Source: Micrococcus sp. (lineage in GTDB: Bacteria > Actinomycetota > Actinomycetes > Actinomycetales > Micrococcaceae). Taken from it: a stretch of 64,000 nt of DNA. The stretch is from the NCBI GenBank assembly GCA_029961105.1, contig JASBVO010000001.1:1-64000 (forward strand), written 5' to 3'. The position numbers and the translations under genes were made by a program. Positions 25,423-35,073 of the stretch are shown piece after piece. The notes under the pieces are model-generated. The model did not search any database. It saw only the letters and a program-made list of their open reading frames with translations, and was not told the DNA's origin. Within the stretch, counting starts at the first letter, position 1, and each line of letters starts with the position of its first letter.

Positions 25423-26411
25423 TGGCGCCGGCCCGCTCGCTGGTCGTGGCGGGCCCGCCAGTGGGTCCACCAGTCCGGGGACGGGACGCCGGACAGCCAG
25501 GGGGACAGCGGGGTGGCGTTGATGAGCAGGCCCACGGACCAGCTGACGAGCAGGCACAGGACGAACTTGGCGCCGTCGTCCAGGACGCCGTGGTCCACCA
25601 GGGTCTGCAGCAGCCACCCATGGAACAGCACGACGACGGTCCCGGTGCGCACCAGGGCGTTGACCGCCGGAGCCGCGTCCCGGACGAACCGCTCCACCAC
25701 CGTGCCGAAGACGAGCACGAGCCCGGCGGCCATGGCGGCACCGACCACGGGACTCACCAGGAACTGCCCGAAGCCGGCGAACTTGATGTTCAGCGGTTCC
25801 ACGCCGAGCCGCACGGCCAGCAGGCCCAGCAGGAAGACGCCGGTGCCGGTCAGGGCCCGGTACCGGGTGATCCTCGGCTGCAGGCGGAACCGGAACAGCT
25901 CGCCGGCCAGGACGAAGAACAGGCACGGCAGGGCCAGCCCCATCCCGAGGGGCGTCCGGCCCAGCAGCGAGCCCGGGAGCATGGACAGCAGCAGGCCCCC
26001 CACCGAGACGGCCCAAGCCACCCACGGCGGGAAGCGCTCCAGCCAGCGGCGCAGCAGGGTCACGAAGAACAGCACGGAGATGAACCAGAAGGCCCACCAC
26101 GGTGGGGTCTGGTGCGAGCCGCCGTACCAGCCACTGGCCATCAGCGGCCAGAACTCCGCCGGTGCATCACGCGTCCAGAGCCAGGCCGCCACGCTCATGA
26201 TGACGGCCCAGGCCAGGTAGGGGACCGCCAGGGTCTTCCAGCGGGTGCGGACCTCATGGCCGAAGGGCCGGCCCAGGGTCCAGAAGTAGCCGGTGAGGAA
26301 GAAGAACAGCGGCATCCGCCAGATCTCCAGGTATTCTCCGCCGGGCAGCCGCGGCCCGTAGGAGTGGCCGAGGACGACGGCGGCGATGGAGACGATACGC
26401 AGAACGTCCAC
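25419..26411 (-). CDS. Acyltransferase 3 family membrane protein
   Basis: The product has 330 residues with about ten membrane segments. The N-terminus DVLRIVSIAAVVLGHSYG carries the catalytic His region of the acyltransferase-3 family, followed by WRMPLFFFLTGYFW. Such proteins acetylate or acylate surface sugars, peptidoglycan or membrane lipids. The start is GTG 26411. The frame is open upstream (RRPRRNTGVD), and that stretch also resembles family members, but no ATG, GTG or TTG was found there. The start codon lies in the left arm of a perfect hairpin. It is downstream of the small membrane protein gene, 95 bases away, so the two may be co-transcribed. Confidence 0.85.
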   Translation of the reverse strand: MDVLRIVSIAAVVLGHSYGPRLPGGEYLEIWRMPLFFFLTGYFWTLGRPFGHEVRTRWKTLAVPYLAWAVIMSVAAWLWTRDAPAEFWPLMASGWYGGSHQTPPWWAFWFISVLFFVTLLRRWLERFPPWVAWAVSVGGLLLSMLPGSLLGRTPLGMGLALPCLFFVLAGELFRFRLQPRITRYRALTGTGVFLLGLLAVRLGVEPLNIKFAGFGQFLVSPVVGAAMAAGLVLVFGTVVERFVRDAAPAVNALVRTGTVVVLFHGWLLQTLVDHGVLDDGAKFVLCLLVSWSVGLLINATPLSPWLSGVPSPDWWTHWRARHDQRAGRRH

Positions 26412-26432
26412 GCCGGTGTTCCGGCGTGGACG
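26405..26432 (-). promoter_or_regulatory. Perfect hairpin covering the acyltransferase start codon
   Basis: CGTCCACGCCGG (26405-26416) pairs with CCGGCGTGGACG (26421-26432) around a 4-base loop. The GTG start at 26411-26409 is inside the stem, so in RNA it would be buried. It may limit translation unless opened, or it may mean that the true start is elsewhere. Confidence 0.55.
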
Positions 26433-26506
26433 TCTGGTGGTCGGCGATGCCGAGGTGCCTGCGCGGGGGATGGGGCCCTCCGGTCCCGGGGCCCGGGACG
26501 CTCGGC

Positions 26507-26776
26507 TCAGTGCCCGCGGCGGGCGACCGGGTTCTCGGCGTGGATGGCCTCGTGGTCCACGGTGTCACCACGGCCGAGGATTCCCTGGGGGATGATGAAG
26601 GTCAGCACGGCCAGGACCATGGCGATGACGCCGGGGACCCACACGGTCTCGAACTCCCACCAGCCCATGGCGTACAGGCAGCCGAGGAACAGGACGAAGC
26701 AGACGGCCCAGACCAGGATGTTCCCCCAGAAGTTGCCCTGGCCGGAGTAGCTCTTGGGCTTGCCGTTGACGATCAC
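26507..26776 (-). CDS. Small two-segment membrane protein, function unknown
   Basis: The product has 89 residues: a polar start MIVNGKPKSYSGQGN, a membrane segment (about 20-40, VWAVCFVLFLGCLYAMGWW), a second one (about 47-67, VPGVIAMVLAVLTFIIPQG) and a polar tail ending ARRGH. The start is GTG 26776 with GGAGA seven bases upstream. It is conserved in style among actinobacterial small membrane proteins, but I do not recognise a named family. It lies between deoC and the acyltransferase gene on the same strand, with 54 bases to deoC. Confidence 0.65.
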   Translation of the reverse strand: MIVNGKPKSYSGQGNFWGNILVWAVCFVLFLGCLYAMGWWEFETVWVPGVIAMVLAVLTFIIPQGILGRGDTVDHEAIHAENPVARRGH

Positions 26777-26830
26777 GATGTCTCCTCAGTACTGGTGCGA
26801 GCGGTTGCCGACGCGGGACGGACCCGTCCG

Positions 26831-27481
26831 TCAGCTCGTCTTCAGGATAGCAAGGGCGGAGCTGGCACCGATCCGTGTGGCGCCGGCGTCGATCATGGCC
26901 AGGGCGTCCTGCCGGGTGCGGACGCCGCCGGATGCCTTGACCCCCACGTCCGGTCCCACCACGCGGCGCATCAGGGCGACGTCCTCGACGGTCGCGCCTC
27001 CGGTGGAGAAGCCGGTCGAGGTCTTGACGAAGTCCGCTCCGGCCTCGACGGCGGCCCGGCAGGCCAGTTCCTTGGCGGCGTCGTCCAGCAGGCAGGTCTC
27101 GATGATGACCTTCAGGATGGCCCCGTCCTCGTGCACCGCTGCGGCCACGGCGCCGATGTCCGCCACCAGCGCCTCGCGGTCCCCGGCCAGGGCGGCGGAG
27201 ATGTCGATGACCATGTCCACCTCGTCGGCGCCGTCGGCCACGGCCCCGGCCGCCTCGGCCACCTTGACGGCGGTGGTGGTGGCGCCCAGCGGGAACCCGG
27301 CCACGGCGCAGGTCAGCACCCCGCTGCCGGCCAGGGCCTGATGCACGGTGGACACCCAGACGGGGTTGACGCAGACGCTCTTCACCTTCGCCTCGGTGGC
27401 CTCGGCACAGAGGTCCAGGATGTCCTGGCGGGAGGCCTGCGGCTTGAGCAGGGTGTGGTCGATGTACTGGGCGAGGTCCAT
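26831..27481 (-). CDS. deoC: Deoxyribose-phosphate aldolase
   Basis: The enzyme splits 2-deoxyribose 5-phosphate into acetaldehyde and glyceraldehyde 3-phosphate, the last step of deoxynucleoside use. The product has 216 residues, normal for the family. DHTLLKP is near the N-terminus, FVKTSTGF holds the Schiff-base lysine, and VKASGGVR supplies the second lysine. It is the third gene of a minus-strand unit with a purine nucleoside phosphorylase and a phosphosugar mutase; the spacing to the mutase is 10 bases, so they form an operon for nucleoside salvage. Confidence 0.96.
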   Translation of the reverse strand: MDLAQYIDHTLLKPQASRQDILDLCAEATEAKVKSVCVNPVWVSTVHQALAGSGVLTCAVAGFPLGATTTAVKVAEAAGAVADGADEVDMVIDISAALAGDREALVADIGAVAAAVHEDGAILKVIIETCLLDDAAKELACRAAVEAGADFVKTSTGFSTGGATVEDVALMRRVVGPDVGVKASGGVRTRQDALAMIDAGATRIGASSALAILKTS

Positions 27482-27491
27482 GGGTTCCAGC

Positions 27492-29291
27492 CTACTGTCC
27501 CAGGGCCTCGGCCACGGACCGCTCCAGCTGTTCGAGGGCGGCGGCTGCCTCCCCGCGGACCGCGGGCAATTGCGCGGCGGAGTCGACGGGGCGGACGACC
27601 TCCAGGTAGCACTTGAGCTTCGGCTCGGTCCCGGAGGGGCGGACGATCACGCGGGAGTCGTCCGCGGTGGTGTACATCAGGGCGTCGGTGGCCGGGAGGT
27701 CCCGGTAGCCGGCGGACAGGTCCACCGCCGTGGTGACGTCATGACCGGCGAGGCTGGTGGGCGGGGTGACGCGCAGCCGGGTCATCATCGCCTCCAGCAG
27801 GGCGATGTCCGCCACCCGGATGGAGAGCTGGCCGGTCACCGTCACGCCGAACTGCAGGGCGATCGCGTCCAGGACGTCCAGCAGGGTCCGGCCCTCGGCG
27901 GCGAGGGAGGCGGCCATATCCGCGGCCACCAGGGCTGCCGTCATCCCGTCCTTGTCCCTGACCAGGTCCGGGGCCACGCAGTACCCCAGGGCCTCCTCGT
28001 AGCCGTAGCCCAGCCCGGGCACCCGGGCGATCCACTTGAACCCGGTCAGCGTGGTCTCGTGGGTCACGTTCAGCTCCGTGGCCAGCCGGGACAGCAGCCG
28101 CGAGGAGACCACCGAGTTGGCCACCACGGCCCCGGTCGGGCGCAGCCGGTCGACCAGGTGGTGGCCGAGCAGCACGCCGACCTCGTCACCGGTGAGCATC
28201 CGCCACTGCGGTCCGCCGGCGCCCTCCCGGCCCGGGTGCTCCCGCACCGGGACCGCCAGGGCGAGCCGGTCGGCGTCGGGGTCGTTGGCGATCACCAGGT
28301 CCGCGCCGCGCTCCCTCGCCGCCGCGAGCGCCAGGTCCATGGCGCCGGGCTCCTCCGGGTTGGGGAAGGCGACCGTGGGGAACGCGGGGTCCGGATCGGC
28401 CTGCTCGGGCACCACGTACGGGCGGGCGAAGCCCGCATCCTCGAACAGGTCGGGCAGCACCGCCCCGCCCACCCCGTGCAGTGGGGTGTACACGACGTCC
28501 AGGCGACGGGCCGCCGCAGTGACGGAGTGCTCCGGAGCGGCCAGGACCGTGCGGGCGGCGAGCCGGTAGGCGCCCACGATGCGCTCGTCCAGGACGGTCC
28601 AGCCCTCGGTGGCCAGCGGGATGGACTCGAGGGGGGCGCCGTGGTCGATGAACCCGGCGATCTGTGCGTCGGATGGCGTGGTGATCTGCGCCCCCCGCCC
28701 GGCCTCGTCCGTCATCCGCCCGCCCAGGTAGACCTTGTAGCCGTTGTCCGCCGGCGGGTTGTGGCTGGCGGTCACCATGACGCCGGCGTCGGCGTCCAGG
28801 TGCCGGACGGCGAAGGCGAGCACCGGGGTGGGCAGGGGACGGGGCATCAGCAGCGTCTGCAGGCCGGCGGCCGCGAACACCGCCGCGGAGTCCAGGGCGA
28901 AGCGCTCGGAGCCGCGGCGGGCGTCGTAGCCGATCACGACGCGCGGTGGGCCGGACCCGTCCGCGCCGGCGCCCCGCCCCACCGGGTCGCCGTCCGCTCC
29001 CTCGCCCAGCCGGGACAACAGGTAGCGCGCCAGTCCGGCCGCGGTGCGCCGCACGACGGATCGGTTCATCCGGGCCGGACCCGGGCCCTCCTCGGCGCGC
29101 AGTCCTGCGGTGCCGAAGGCCAGCGGCCCGGCGAACCTGCTCGCCAGGGCGGCGGCCGCCGCGAGGTCCCCGGCCCGCGCCGCGGCGATCTCGGCTTCGA
29201 GGACCGCGCGGTCACCGCCGTCGGGGTCCTGGCGGGCCCAGTCCTCCGCGGCAGCGAGCAGGGCGGGGTCCAGTCCCGGGGTGTCAGTCAT
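27492..29291 (-). CDS. Phosphosugar mutase (phosphomannomutase/phosphoglucomutase/phosphopentomutase type)
   Basis: The product has 599 residues of the alpha-D-phosphohexomutase family. [18 protein letters not shown] near residue 60 begins domain 1. TASHNPP carries the phosphoserine, DPDADRL binds the metal, [20 protein letters not shown] is the sugar-binding part, and [10 protein letters not shown] binds phosphate in the last domain. The start ATG 29291 sits 19 bases after the phosphorylase gene. Between a nucleoside phosphorylase and deoC it probably converts ribose or deoxyribose 1-phosphate to the 5-phosphate, although such enzymes in actinobacteria are often annotated as phosphomannomutase. 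Substrate choice cannot be decided from sequence. Confidence 0.88.
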   Translation of the reverse strand: MTDTPGLDPALLAAAEDWARQDPDGGDRAVLEAEIAAARAGDLAAAAALASRFAGPLAFGTAGLRAEEGPGPARMNRSVVRRTAAGLARYLLSRLGEGADGDPVGRGAGADGSGPPRVVIGYDARRGSERFALDSAAVFAAAGLQTLLMPRPLPTPVLAFAVRHLDADAGVMVTASHNPPADNGYKVYLGGRMTDEAGRGAQITTPSDAQIAGFIDHGAPLESIPLATEGWTVLDERIVGAYRLAARTVLAAPEHSVTAAARRLDVVYTPLHGVGGAVLPDLFEDAGFARPYVVPEQADPDPAFPTVAFPNPEEPGAMDLALAAARERGADLVIANDPDADRLALAVPVREHPGREGAGGPQWRMLTGDEVGVLLGHHLVDRLRPTGAVVANSVVSSRLLSRLATELNVTHETTLTGFKWIARVPGLGYGYEEALGYCVAPDLVRDKDGMTAALVAADMAASLAAEGRTLLDVLDAIALQFGVTVTGQLSIRVADIALLEAMMTRLRVTPPTSLAGHDVTTAVDLSAGYRDLPATDALMYTTADDSRVIVRPSGTEPKLKCYLEVVRPVDSAAQLPAVRGEAAAALEQLERSVAEALGQ

Positions 29292-29310
29292 GGCGGGGCC
29301 TCTCAGGTGC

Positions 29311-30177
29311 TCAGATGCGTTCGATGATTCCCGCCAGCAGGGCGGAGATGCGGGGGCCGGCGTCGCGGCCGGCCTGGACCACCTCGTCGTGGCTGAGCGG
29401 CTCGCCGCTGAAGCCCGCCGCGGCGTTGGTGACCAGGGAGATGCCGAAGACCTCCAGGCCGGCGTGCCGGGCGGCGATCGCGTCCAGCGCGGTGGACATC
29501 CCGACCAGGTCGCCGCCGATCGCCTTGGCGTAGCGCACCTCGGCGGGCGTCTCGTACTGCGGCCCGGCGAACTGCACGTAGACGCCCTCGGGCAGGCCCG
29601 GGTCCACCGCACGGGCGATGTCCCGGATCCGCGGGGAGTACAGCTCGGTCAGGTCCACGAAGTTCGCGCCGGCCAGCGGAGTGGCCCCGGTGAGGTTGAT
29701 GTGGTCGGAGATGAGCACCGGGGTGCCGGGTCCCCACTCGGGGACCAGGGAGCCGCAGCCGTTGGTCAGCACCACCGTCCGGGCGCCGGCCGCGGCCGCC
29801 GTGCGCACCGTGTGTGCGACGGCGCCGGCGTCGCGGTGCTCGTAGTAGTGCGTCCGCGAGCCGAACACCAGGGCACGGCTGCCGTCCTTGAGCCGCACGG
29901 AGCGCACCGTGGGGTTGTGGCCCGGGACGCTGGGGGCCGCGAAACCGGGCAGGTCCGCGGTGGGGACAGTGTGGGTGGTCTCGCCGATCAGCTCGGCGGC
30001 CCCGCCCCAGCCGGATCCGAGCACGACGGCGATCCGGTGGCTCTCCGGACCCGTCACCTCGGCCTCGGTGGCGTGGACCAGGGCGGCCGCGGCGCGGCGG
30101 GCCTCGGCGAAGCCGGGGTGGTCCCCGGCCAGGGGCGAGCGGTCGGTGGGAAGGAGGTTCGTGGAAGGGTCCGTCAC
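29311..30177 (-). CDS. Purine-nucleoside phosphorylase
   Basis: The enzyme cleaves purine (deoxy)nucleosides with phosphate to the free base and (deoxy)ribose 1-phosphate. The product has 288 residues, the trimeric PNP (PunA) type: VVLGSGWGG near residue 50 for phosphate, PGHNPTV, THYYE, TNGCGSL, YVQFAGPQYETPAE, and LVTNAAAGFS with the purine-binding Asn. The start is GTG 30177. It is the first gene of the pnp, mutase, deoC unit, divergent from the quinone dehydrogenase gene with 93 bases between, which must hold both promoters. Confidence 0.94.
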   Translation of the reverse strand: MTDPSTNLLPTDRSPLAGDHPGFAEARRAAAALVHATEAEVTGPESHRIAVVLGSGWGGAAELIGETTHTVPTADLPGFAAPSVPGHNPTVRSVRLKDGSRALVFGSRTHYYEHRDAGAVAHTVRTAAAAGARTVVLTNGCGSLVPEWGPGTPVLISDHINLTGATPLAGANFVDLTELYSPRIRDIARAVDPGLPEGVYVQFAGPQYETPAEVRYAKAIGGDLVGMSTALDAIAARHAGLEVFGISLVTNAAAGFSGEPLSHDEVVQAGRDAGPRISALLAGIIERI

Positions 30178-30270
30178 GTCGCATATCCTACGTGCCGGTC
30201 ACCGGGGCCAGCCCGGTCAGGGCGCGGTGGCCGCCCCCGTGGTTTCCACAATCACCGGCCGTTGGACACA

Positions 30271-31677
30271 ATGGGGACCGTGACCAGCACCCAGATCATC
30301 CCGAACCCGACCCTGACGATCATCGGCGGCGGCCCGGGCGGCTACGAGGCCGCCATGGTGGCGGCCAAGCTCGGGGCGCGGGTGACCGTCGTCGAGCGCA
30401 AGGGCATGGGCGGCTCGGCGGTGCTGACCGACGTGGTGCCCTCCAAGACCCTGATCGCGACGGCGGACTCGATGCGACGCGCGGGCCGCGCCGCCGGGCT
30501 GGGGGTGACCCTCGGGGACTCGGCGCCGAAGGCGGACATGAAGGTGGTGGACCAGCGCCTGCTCGCCCTGGCCCTGCAGCAGTCCCGGGACATCCACCGG
30601 GCGCTGGAACGCCTGGGCGTGCGGGTGATCATCGGCGAGGGGCGCCTGACGGGCCCGACGACCGTCGAGGCCATCACGCCCGGGGGCACCGAGACCATCG
30701 AGTCGGACGCGATCCTCGTCTCCACCGGCGCGGACCCCCGCGAACTGCCCACGGCCCGGCCGGACGGCGAGCGGATCTTCAACTGGACCCAGGTCTACAG
30801 CCTCACCGAGGTGCCCGAGCACATGATCGTGGTCGGGTCCGGGGTCACCGGCGCGGAGTTCGCCTCCGCCTACAACCTCCTCGGGGCCAGGGTCTCCCTG
30901 GTCTCGTCCCGGGACCGCGTGCTTCCGGGAGAGGACCAGGACGCCGCGGCCGTGCTGGAGGACGCATTCATCGAGGACGGGATCACCGTGATCTCCAAGA
31001 CCCGCGCGGAGTCCGTCGAGCGCACGGCCGACGGCGTGCTGGTGCACCTGACCGGGGGCCGGGTCCTGGAGGGCAGCCACTGCCTGCTGGCCGTCGGCGG
31101 GGTGCCCAACACCGCCGGGATCGGGCTGGAGGAGGCTGGGGTCCGGCTCACGGAGTCCGGGCACATCGCGGTGGACGGGGTCTCGCGCACCTCGGTGCCG
31201 ACCGTCTACGCCGCCGGTGACTGCACCGGCGTGTTCGCGCTGGCCTCCGTGGCGGCCATGCAGGGCCGGGTGGCGGTGGCCCACCTCATGGGGGACGCCG
31301 TCAAGCCGTTCCAGCCGCACCTGGTGTCCTCGAACATCTTCACCTCGCCGGAGATCGCCACCGTGGGTGTCACGGAGGCCCAGATCGCCTCCGGCAAGTA
31401 CCAGGCGGACACCATCAAGCTCGACCTGGCCACCAACCCCCGGGCCAAGATGCAGAACGTCACCCACGGCTTCGTGAAGATCTTCGCCCGCAAGGGCTCC
31501 GGCACCGTGATCGGCGGCGTGGTGGTGGCCCCGCGCGCCTCCGAGCTGATCTACTCCCTGGCCCTGGCGGTGACCCACAAGCTGCACGTGGACGACCTGG
31601 CCAACACCTACACCGTCTACCCCTCGGTGTCCGGCTCCATCTCCGAGGCCGCCCGCCGGCTGCACGTCCACCTGTAG
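30271..31677 (+). CDS. lpdA: NAD(P)H-quinone dehydrogenase, LpdA-like flavoprotein
   Basis: The product has 468 residues of the two-dinucleotide-binding flavoprotein family. FAD site IIGGGPGGYEAA starts at residue 16. NAD(P) site VVGSGVTGAEFASAY and the second FAD motif VPTVYAAGDCTG follow, then the dimerisation domain. Where lipoamide dehydrogenases have the redox CxxxxC pair, this protein reads GMGGSAVLTDVVPSK, with no cysteines. That matches Mycobacterium tuberculosis LpdA (Rv3303c), a quinone reductase, and not a dihydrolipoamide dehydrogenase. The start is ATG 30271; the frame is open far upstream only because it lies opposite the pnp operon. It follows that operon divergently, as in other Micrococcaceae. 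Confidence 0.93.
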   Translation: MGTVTSTQIIPNPTLTIIGGGPGGYEAAMVAAKLGARVTVVERKGMGGSAVLTDVVPSKTLIATADSMRRAGRAAGLGVTLGDSAPKADMKVVDQRLLALALQQSRDIHRALERLGVRVIIGEGRLTGPTTVEAITPGGTETIESDAILVSTGADPRELPTARPDGERIFNWTQVYSLTEVPEHMIVVGSGVTGAEFASAYNLLGARVSLVSSRDRVLPGEDQDAAAVLEDAFIEDGITVISKTRAESVERTADGVLVHLTGGRVLEGSHCLLAVGGVPNTAGIGLEEAGVRLTESGHIAVDGVSRTSVPTVYAAGDCTGVFALASVAAMQGRVAVAHLMGDAVKPFQPHLVSSNIFTSPEIATVGVTEAQIASGKYQADTIKLDLATNPRAKMQNVTHGFVKIFARKGSGTVIGGVVVAPRASELIYSLALAVTHKLHVDDLANTYTVYPSVSGSISEAARRLHVHL

Positions 31678-31800
31678 CCGGCGGGACGGCGCGGGGAGAG
31701 CCCAGCGGGGCGCCCCAGACGGCAGGCAACTCTGGATCCGGGGACGGGACAGCCACTAGAGTCCGGGCCATCCGGCCCAGTCCGCCACGAGGAATCCGTG

Positions 31801-33375
31801 ATGACCGCCTTTCCCGCACCGCCGTCGTCCGAATCCATGCCGGACGCCTCCCCGTCCCCCCGCACAAGACCCGGTCACTGGGTCCTGCTCGTGCTCGGCG
31901 TGCTGCTGAGCGTGCTGGGCCTGGGCCTGGCCATCGGCGGCGCCGTCCTGCTCCGCGCCGACGCCGCCCAGCAGGACGGCCGCTACCTGCTGGGGCAGGC
32001 CGAGAGGTACCGCAGCACCGGCTACGCCCTGGTCAGCCCGTCGGTGGTCATCGACGCCGGGGAGCCCGGCGCCCCCGGAACGGCGGACCTGTCCGACCTC
32101 GCCAGCGTGCAGCTGCGGGCGACGCCCGTGGTCCCCGGGGACGAGCTCTTCCTCGGGATCGCCGACACCGCCGACGTCCGCGCCTACCTGGCGGACGTGC
32201 CGCACTCGCCCCTGCGTGACGCGGACTGGGGCGCGCCGTGGGCCGGGCTCCGCGGGGCGCCGGGGACCTACCCCGGGGACCGCGGCAGGGAGTCCGGCCG
32301 GGCGGGCGACGAGCTGCCGGCAGTGCCCGGTGCGCGGCGGCCCGGCACCCCGGCAGACCAGGACTTCTGGGCGGCCTCCGACACCGGCACCGGCACCCAG
32401 GAGATCACCGTCGACCTGCAGCCGGGGCGGTGGACGCTGGTGGTGATGAACGCCGACGCCGACCGCCCGGTCTGGGTGGACCTGCAGGCCGGCGCGCGCT
32501 CGGAGCTGATCGGCCCGGTCGGCACCGGACTGCTGTGGGGCGGGCTGATCGCACTCGTCATCGGCATCCCGCTCCTGCTGCTCGGCAGCGCGGGACTGGG
32601 CCGGGACATCGATGCAGTCGCGCGCTCTGGCCGAGACCGCAGCGGGCGGGGCCGCCTCGGGCGGGGGCCCGGCGCCGCACCGGCGTCCGTCCCCGGGCCA
32701 GGGCGCGAACTGCTGGACGTGTCACCGGTCCGGTTCCTCGGCTATCAGGACCCGCCGTTGTCCCGCTGGCTGTGGCTGGTCAAGTGGCTGCTGGCGATTC
32801 CCCATTACCTCGTGCTCGCCCTGTTGTGGTTCGCGTTGCTGGTGACCACGGTCGCGGCCGGCATTGCCATCCTGTTCACGGGACGGTATCCGAGGGCCTG
32901 GTTCGCCTTCAGCGTGGGCGTGCTGCGCTGGTCATGGCGGGTCGGCTTCTACGGGTACTCGGCGCTGGGTACGGACCGGTACCCTCCCTTCACCCTGGCC
33001 CGGGCCGCCTATCCGGCAGAGCTGGACGTGGTCTACCCGGAGCGGCTCTCCCGCGGCCTGGTGCTGGTGAAGTGGTGGCTGCTTGCGATCCCGCACCTGC
33101 TCATCCTCGGGATCTTCACGAGTGGCTCGGGCGTCGGCTGGGGGTACTACGCCGCCGGCTCAGGGACCGGCTGGGGCTTCTCGCTGCTGGGACTTCTCAT
33201 CCTCATCGCCGCCATCGGGCTGCTGTTCACCGGCCGGTACCGGACCGGGCTCTTCGACCTCGTCGTCGGACTGAACCGCTGGACCTACCGGGTGTCGGCC
33301 TACGTCCTGCTGCTGCGGGACGAGTATCCGCCGTTCCGCCTGGACCAGGGCCCGGAGGAGCCGGCTGCCCGGTGA
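31801..33375 (+). CDS. DUF4389 membrane protein
   Basis: The product has 524 residues: one membrane segment near residue 30, an extracytoplasmic region (about 60-235) with strand-rich sequence, a second membrane segment at about 240-260, then two similar C-terminal membrane repeats. The repeats share the DUF4389 pattern: LVKWLLAIPHYLVL with FTGRYPRAWF, and LVKWWLLAIPHLLIL with FTGRYRTGLFD and NRWTYRVSAYVLLLRDEYPPF. The family is common in actinobacteria and of unknown role. ATG 31801 fits GAGGA seven bases upstream better than GTG 31798. The stop is immediately followed by the stop of the convergent dehydrogenase gene, with no bases between them. Confidence 0.88.
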   Translation: MTAFPAPPSSESMPDASPSPRTRPGHWVLLVLGVLLSVLGLGLAIGGAVLLRADAAQQDGRYLLGQAERYRSTGYALVSPSVVIDAGEPGAPGTADLSDLASVQLRATPVVPGDELFLGIADTADVRAYLADVPHSPLRDADWGAPWAGLRGAPGTYPGDRGRESGRAGDELPAVPGARRPGTPADQDFWAASDTGTGTQEITVDLQPGRWTLVVMNADADRPVWVDLQAGARSELIGPVGTGLLWGGLIALVIGIPLLLLGSAGLGRDIDAVARSGRDRSGRGRLGRGPGAAPASVPGPGRELLDVSPVRFLGYQDPPLSRWLWLVKWLLAIPHYLVLALLWFALLVTTVAAGIAILFTGRYPRAWFAFSVGVLRWSWRVGFYGYSALGTDRYPPFTLARAAYPAELDVVYPERLSRGLVLVKWWLLAIPHLLILGIFTSGSGVGWGYYAAGSGTGWGFSLLGLLILIAAIGLLFTGRYRTGLFDLVVGLNRWTYRVSAYVLLLRDEYPPFRLDQGPEEPAAR

Positions 33376-34431
33376 TCACGCGGTGATGAGGACCTTCAGT
33401 GCCTTGGTCGCCGCCGGCCGGGAGAAGGTGTCGTAGGCGTCCATGAAGTCCTCGAAGGCGAACTCGTGGGTGGCGAACCGTTCAGCGGGCAGCCGTCCGC
33501 TGGCCACCAGCCGGAGCAGCATGGGCGTGGTGTTCGTGTTGACCAGGCCGGTGGTGATGGTGATGTTCTGGATCCACAGGTCCTCCAGGTGCAACTCGAC
33601 CGGCGTGCCATGCACGCCCACGTTGGCCACGTGGCCGCCGGGCCGGACCAGGCCCACGGCCATCTGGAAGGTCTCGGGCACCCCCACGGCCTCCACGGCC
33701 ACGTCCACCCCTTGACCGTCTGTCAGCTCCAGCACGGTGTCGCGCCACTGCGGTGAGGACGCCAGGACCACCTCCGTGGCCCCGAAGGACCGGGCCAGCT
33801 CCAGGCGGGCCTGCTCCAGGTCCAGGGCGAGGACCTGCGCGGCACCATGGAGGGAGGAGGTCAGGATGACGGCCAGGCCGATCGGGCCGGCGCCCACCAC
33901 CGCCACGGTGTCCCCTGGCTGGACGTGGCCGTAGCGCACGCCGATCTCGAATCCGGTGGGTAGGATGTCCGAGAGCATGGTCCCCTGCGTGTTGGAGACA
34001 CTCTCCGGCAGCCGGTGCAACGAGGTGTCCGCATAGGGGATGCGCACGTATTCGGCCTGGGTGCCGTCGATCAGGTGACCCAGGAGCCAGCCGATCCCGG
34101 GCCGGCCCTCCTGGCCCAGGCAGTGGGAGTTCAGCCCGGCGGTGCAGTAGGCGCACCGCCCGCAGGCGGAGATACAGGACACCAGCACCCGGTCCCCGGT
34201 GGCCACGCCGGTCACCGCCGGTCCGGTCGCCACGACCCGGCCGACCCCCTCATGGCCCAGGACCCGGCCGGGCTGGACCGCGGGGACGTCGCCCTTGAGG
34301 ATGTGCAGGTCGGTGCCGCAGATCGTCGTGGTCTCCATCTGCACGATCGCGTCCGTGGGGTGCTGGATGGACGGATCCGGGACCTCGGTCCAGGACTTCT
34401 GTCCCGGTCCGCCGTAGACCATGGCCTTCAT
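33376..34431 (-). CDS. Zinc-dependent alcohol dehydrogenase (MDR family)
   Basis: The product has 351 residues. Catalytic zinc ligands appear as ICGTDLH (Cys) and GHEGVG (His-Glu). The structural zinc loop is complete (CGRCAYCTAGLNSHC). The NAD(P) site is VVGAGPIGLAV at about residue 180. It is similar to isopropanol/secondary alcohol dehydrogenases and to glutathione-independent formaldehyde dehydrogenase-like members; the substrate is not certain. The start ATGAAGGCCATGG has AGGAGGAC upstream. The hsp20 gene lies 42 bases upstream on the same strand, so the two are probably expressed together, which hints at a stress role. Confidence 0.9.
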   Translation of the reverse strand: MKAMVYGGPGQKSWTEVPDPSIQHPTDAIVQMETTTICGTDLHILKGDVPAVQPGRVLGHEGVGRVVATGPAVTGVATGDRVLVSCISACGRCAYCTAGLNSHCLGQEGRPGIGWLLGHLIDGTQAEYVRIPYADTSLHRLPESVSNTQGTMLSDILPTGFEIGVRYGHVQPGDTVAVVGAGPIGLAVILTSSLHGAAQVLALDLEQARLELARSFGATEVVLASSPQWRDTVLELTDGQGVDVAVEAVGVPETFQMAVGLVRPGGHVANVGVHGTPVELHLEDLWIQNITITTGLVNTNTTPMLLRLVASGRLPAERFATHEFAFEDFMDAYDTFSRPAATKALKVLITA

Positions 34432-34473
34432 GGGTGTCCTCCTGGGGTACGCGCTCGGTGGGACCGATCCGGC

Positions 34474-34914
34474 CTAGGCCCGGTTGATCTGGATCCTGCG
34501 CTTGCCGGAATCTGCGTCGGCCGGCTGGGGGACCGGCACGGTGATCTCCAGGACCCCGTCCTTGTAGGAGGCGCTGATGTCCTCTGCCGTGGCGTTCGCC
34601 GGCAGCGGCAGGCTCCGGTAGAAGGACCCGTAGCGGAACTCCGACCGGAAGCCCTCCTTGTCCTCGTGACGTTCCTCCTGGCGGCGTTCGGCCGTGATGG
34701 TCAGCACACCGTCCGCCACGCTGATGTCGATGTCCTGGTCCGGGTCCACCCCGGGCAGTTCCGCCCGGATGCACAACTCGTTCTCGCGGGACTCCTCCTC
34801 GACCCGGATCATGCCCTTGTCCATCTCGCCTTCGAACAGGCGCCGGAATGGCTCGGCCATCTCGAAGGGCATGCGGCGGTCGAAGAAGGGTCCTCGTCTC
34901 AGCAGTTCGCTCAT
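34474..34914 (-). CDS. Hsp20/alpha-crystallin small heat-shock protein
   Basis: The product has 146 residues. The alpha-crystallin domain covers about residues 38-130: ELCIRAELPGVDPDQDIDISV, VLTITAERR, the EFRYGSFYRSLPLP strand and YKDGVLEITVPVP. Near the C-terminus RRIQINRA supplies the I-x-I motif used in oligomer assembly. It holds unfolding proteins in a soluble state without ATP. The start ATG 34914 has no HAIR or CIRCE-type palindrome that I could see in the following 200 bases. It is paired with the alcohol dehydrogenase gene. Confidence 0.94.
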   Translation of the reverse strand: MSELLRRGPFFDRRMPFEMAEPFRRLFEGEMDKGMIRVEEESRENELCIRAELPGVDPDQDIDISVADGVLTITAERRQEERHEDKEGFRSEFRYGSFYRSLPLPANATAEDISASYKDGVLEITVPVPQPADADSGKRRIQINRA

Positions 34915-35073
34915 GATGTCCGTCCTTCAGCGGTTGCGGGCGGGCAGGCGCTCTCCGGAGGGTCCCGGAGGGCCCGTGGTCCCGGGTACGGGCGCCATGC
35001 TAGGCACGCCCCCGGACCGGTGTGAACATCCGATGGGCGGACCACCGGCCCCGGGCGCGGGGGACCGCCGGAC

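Noticed and set aside
30310-30460. Annotating the flavoprotein as dihydrolipoamide dehydrogenase
   Set aside because: The redox-active cysteine pair is absent; the sequence fits the quinone-reducing LpdA group.
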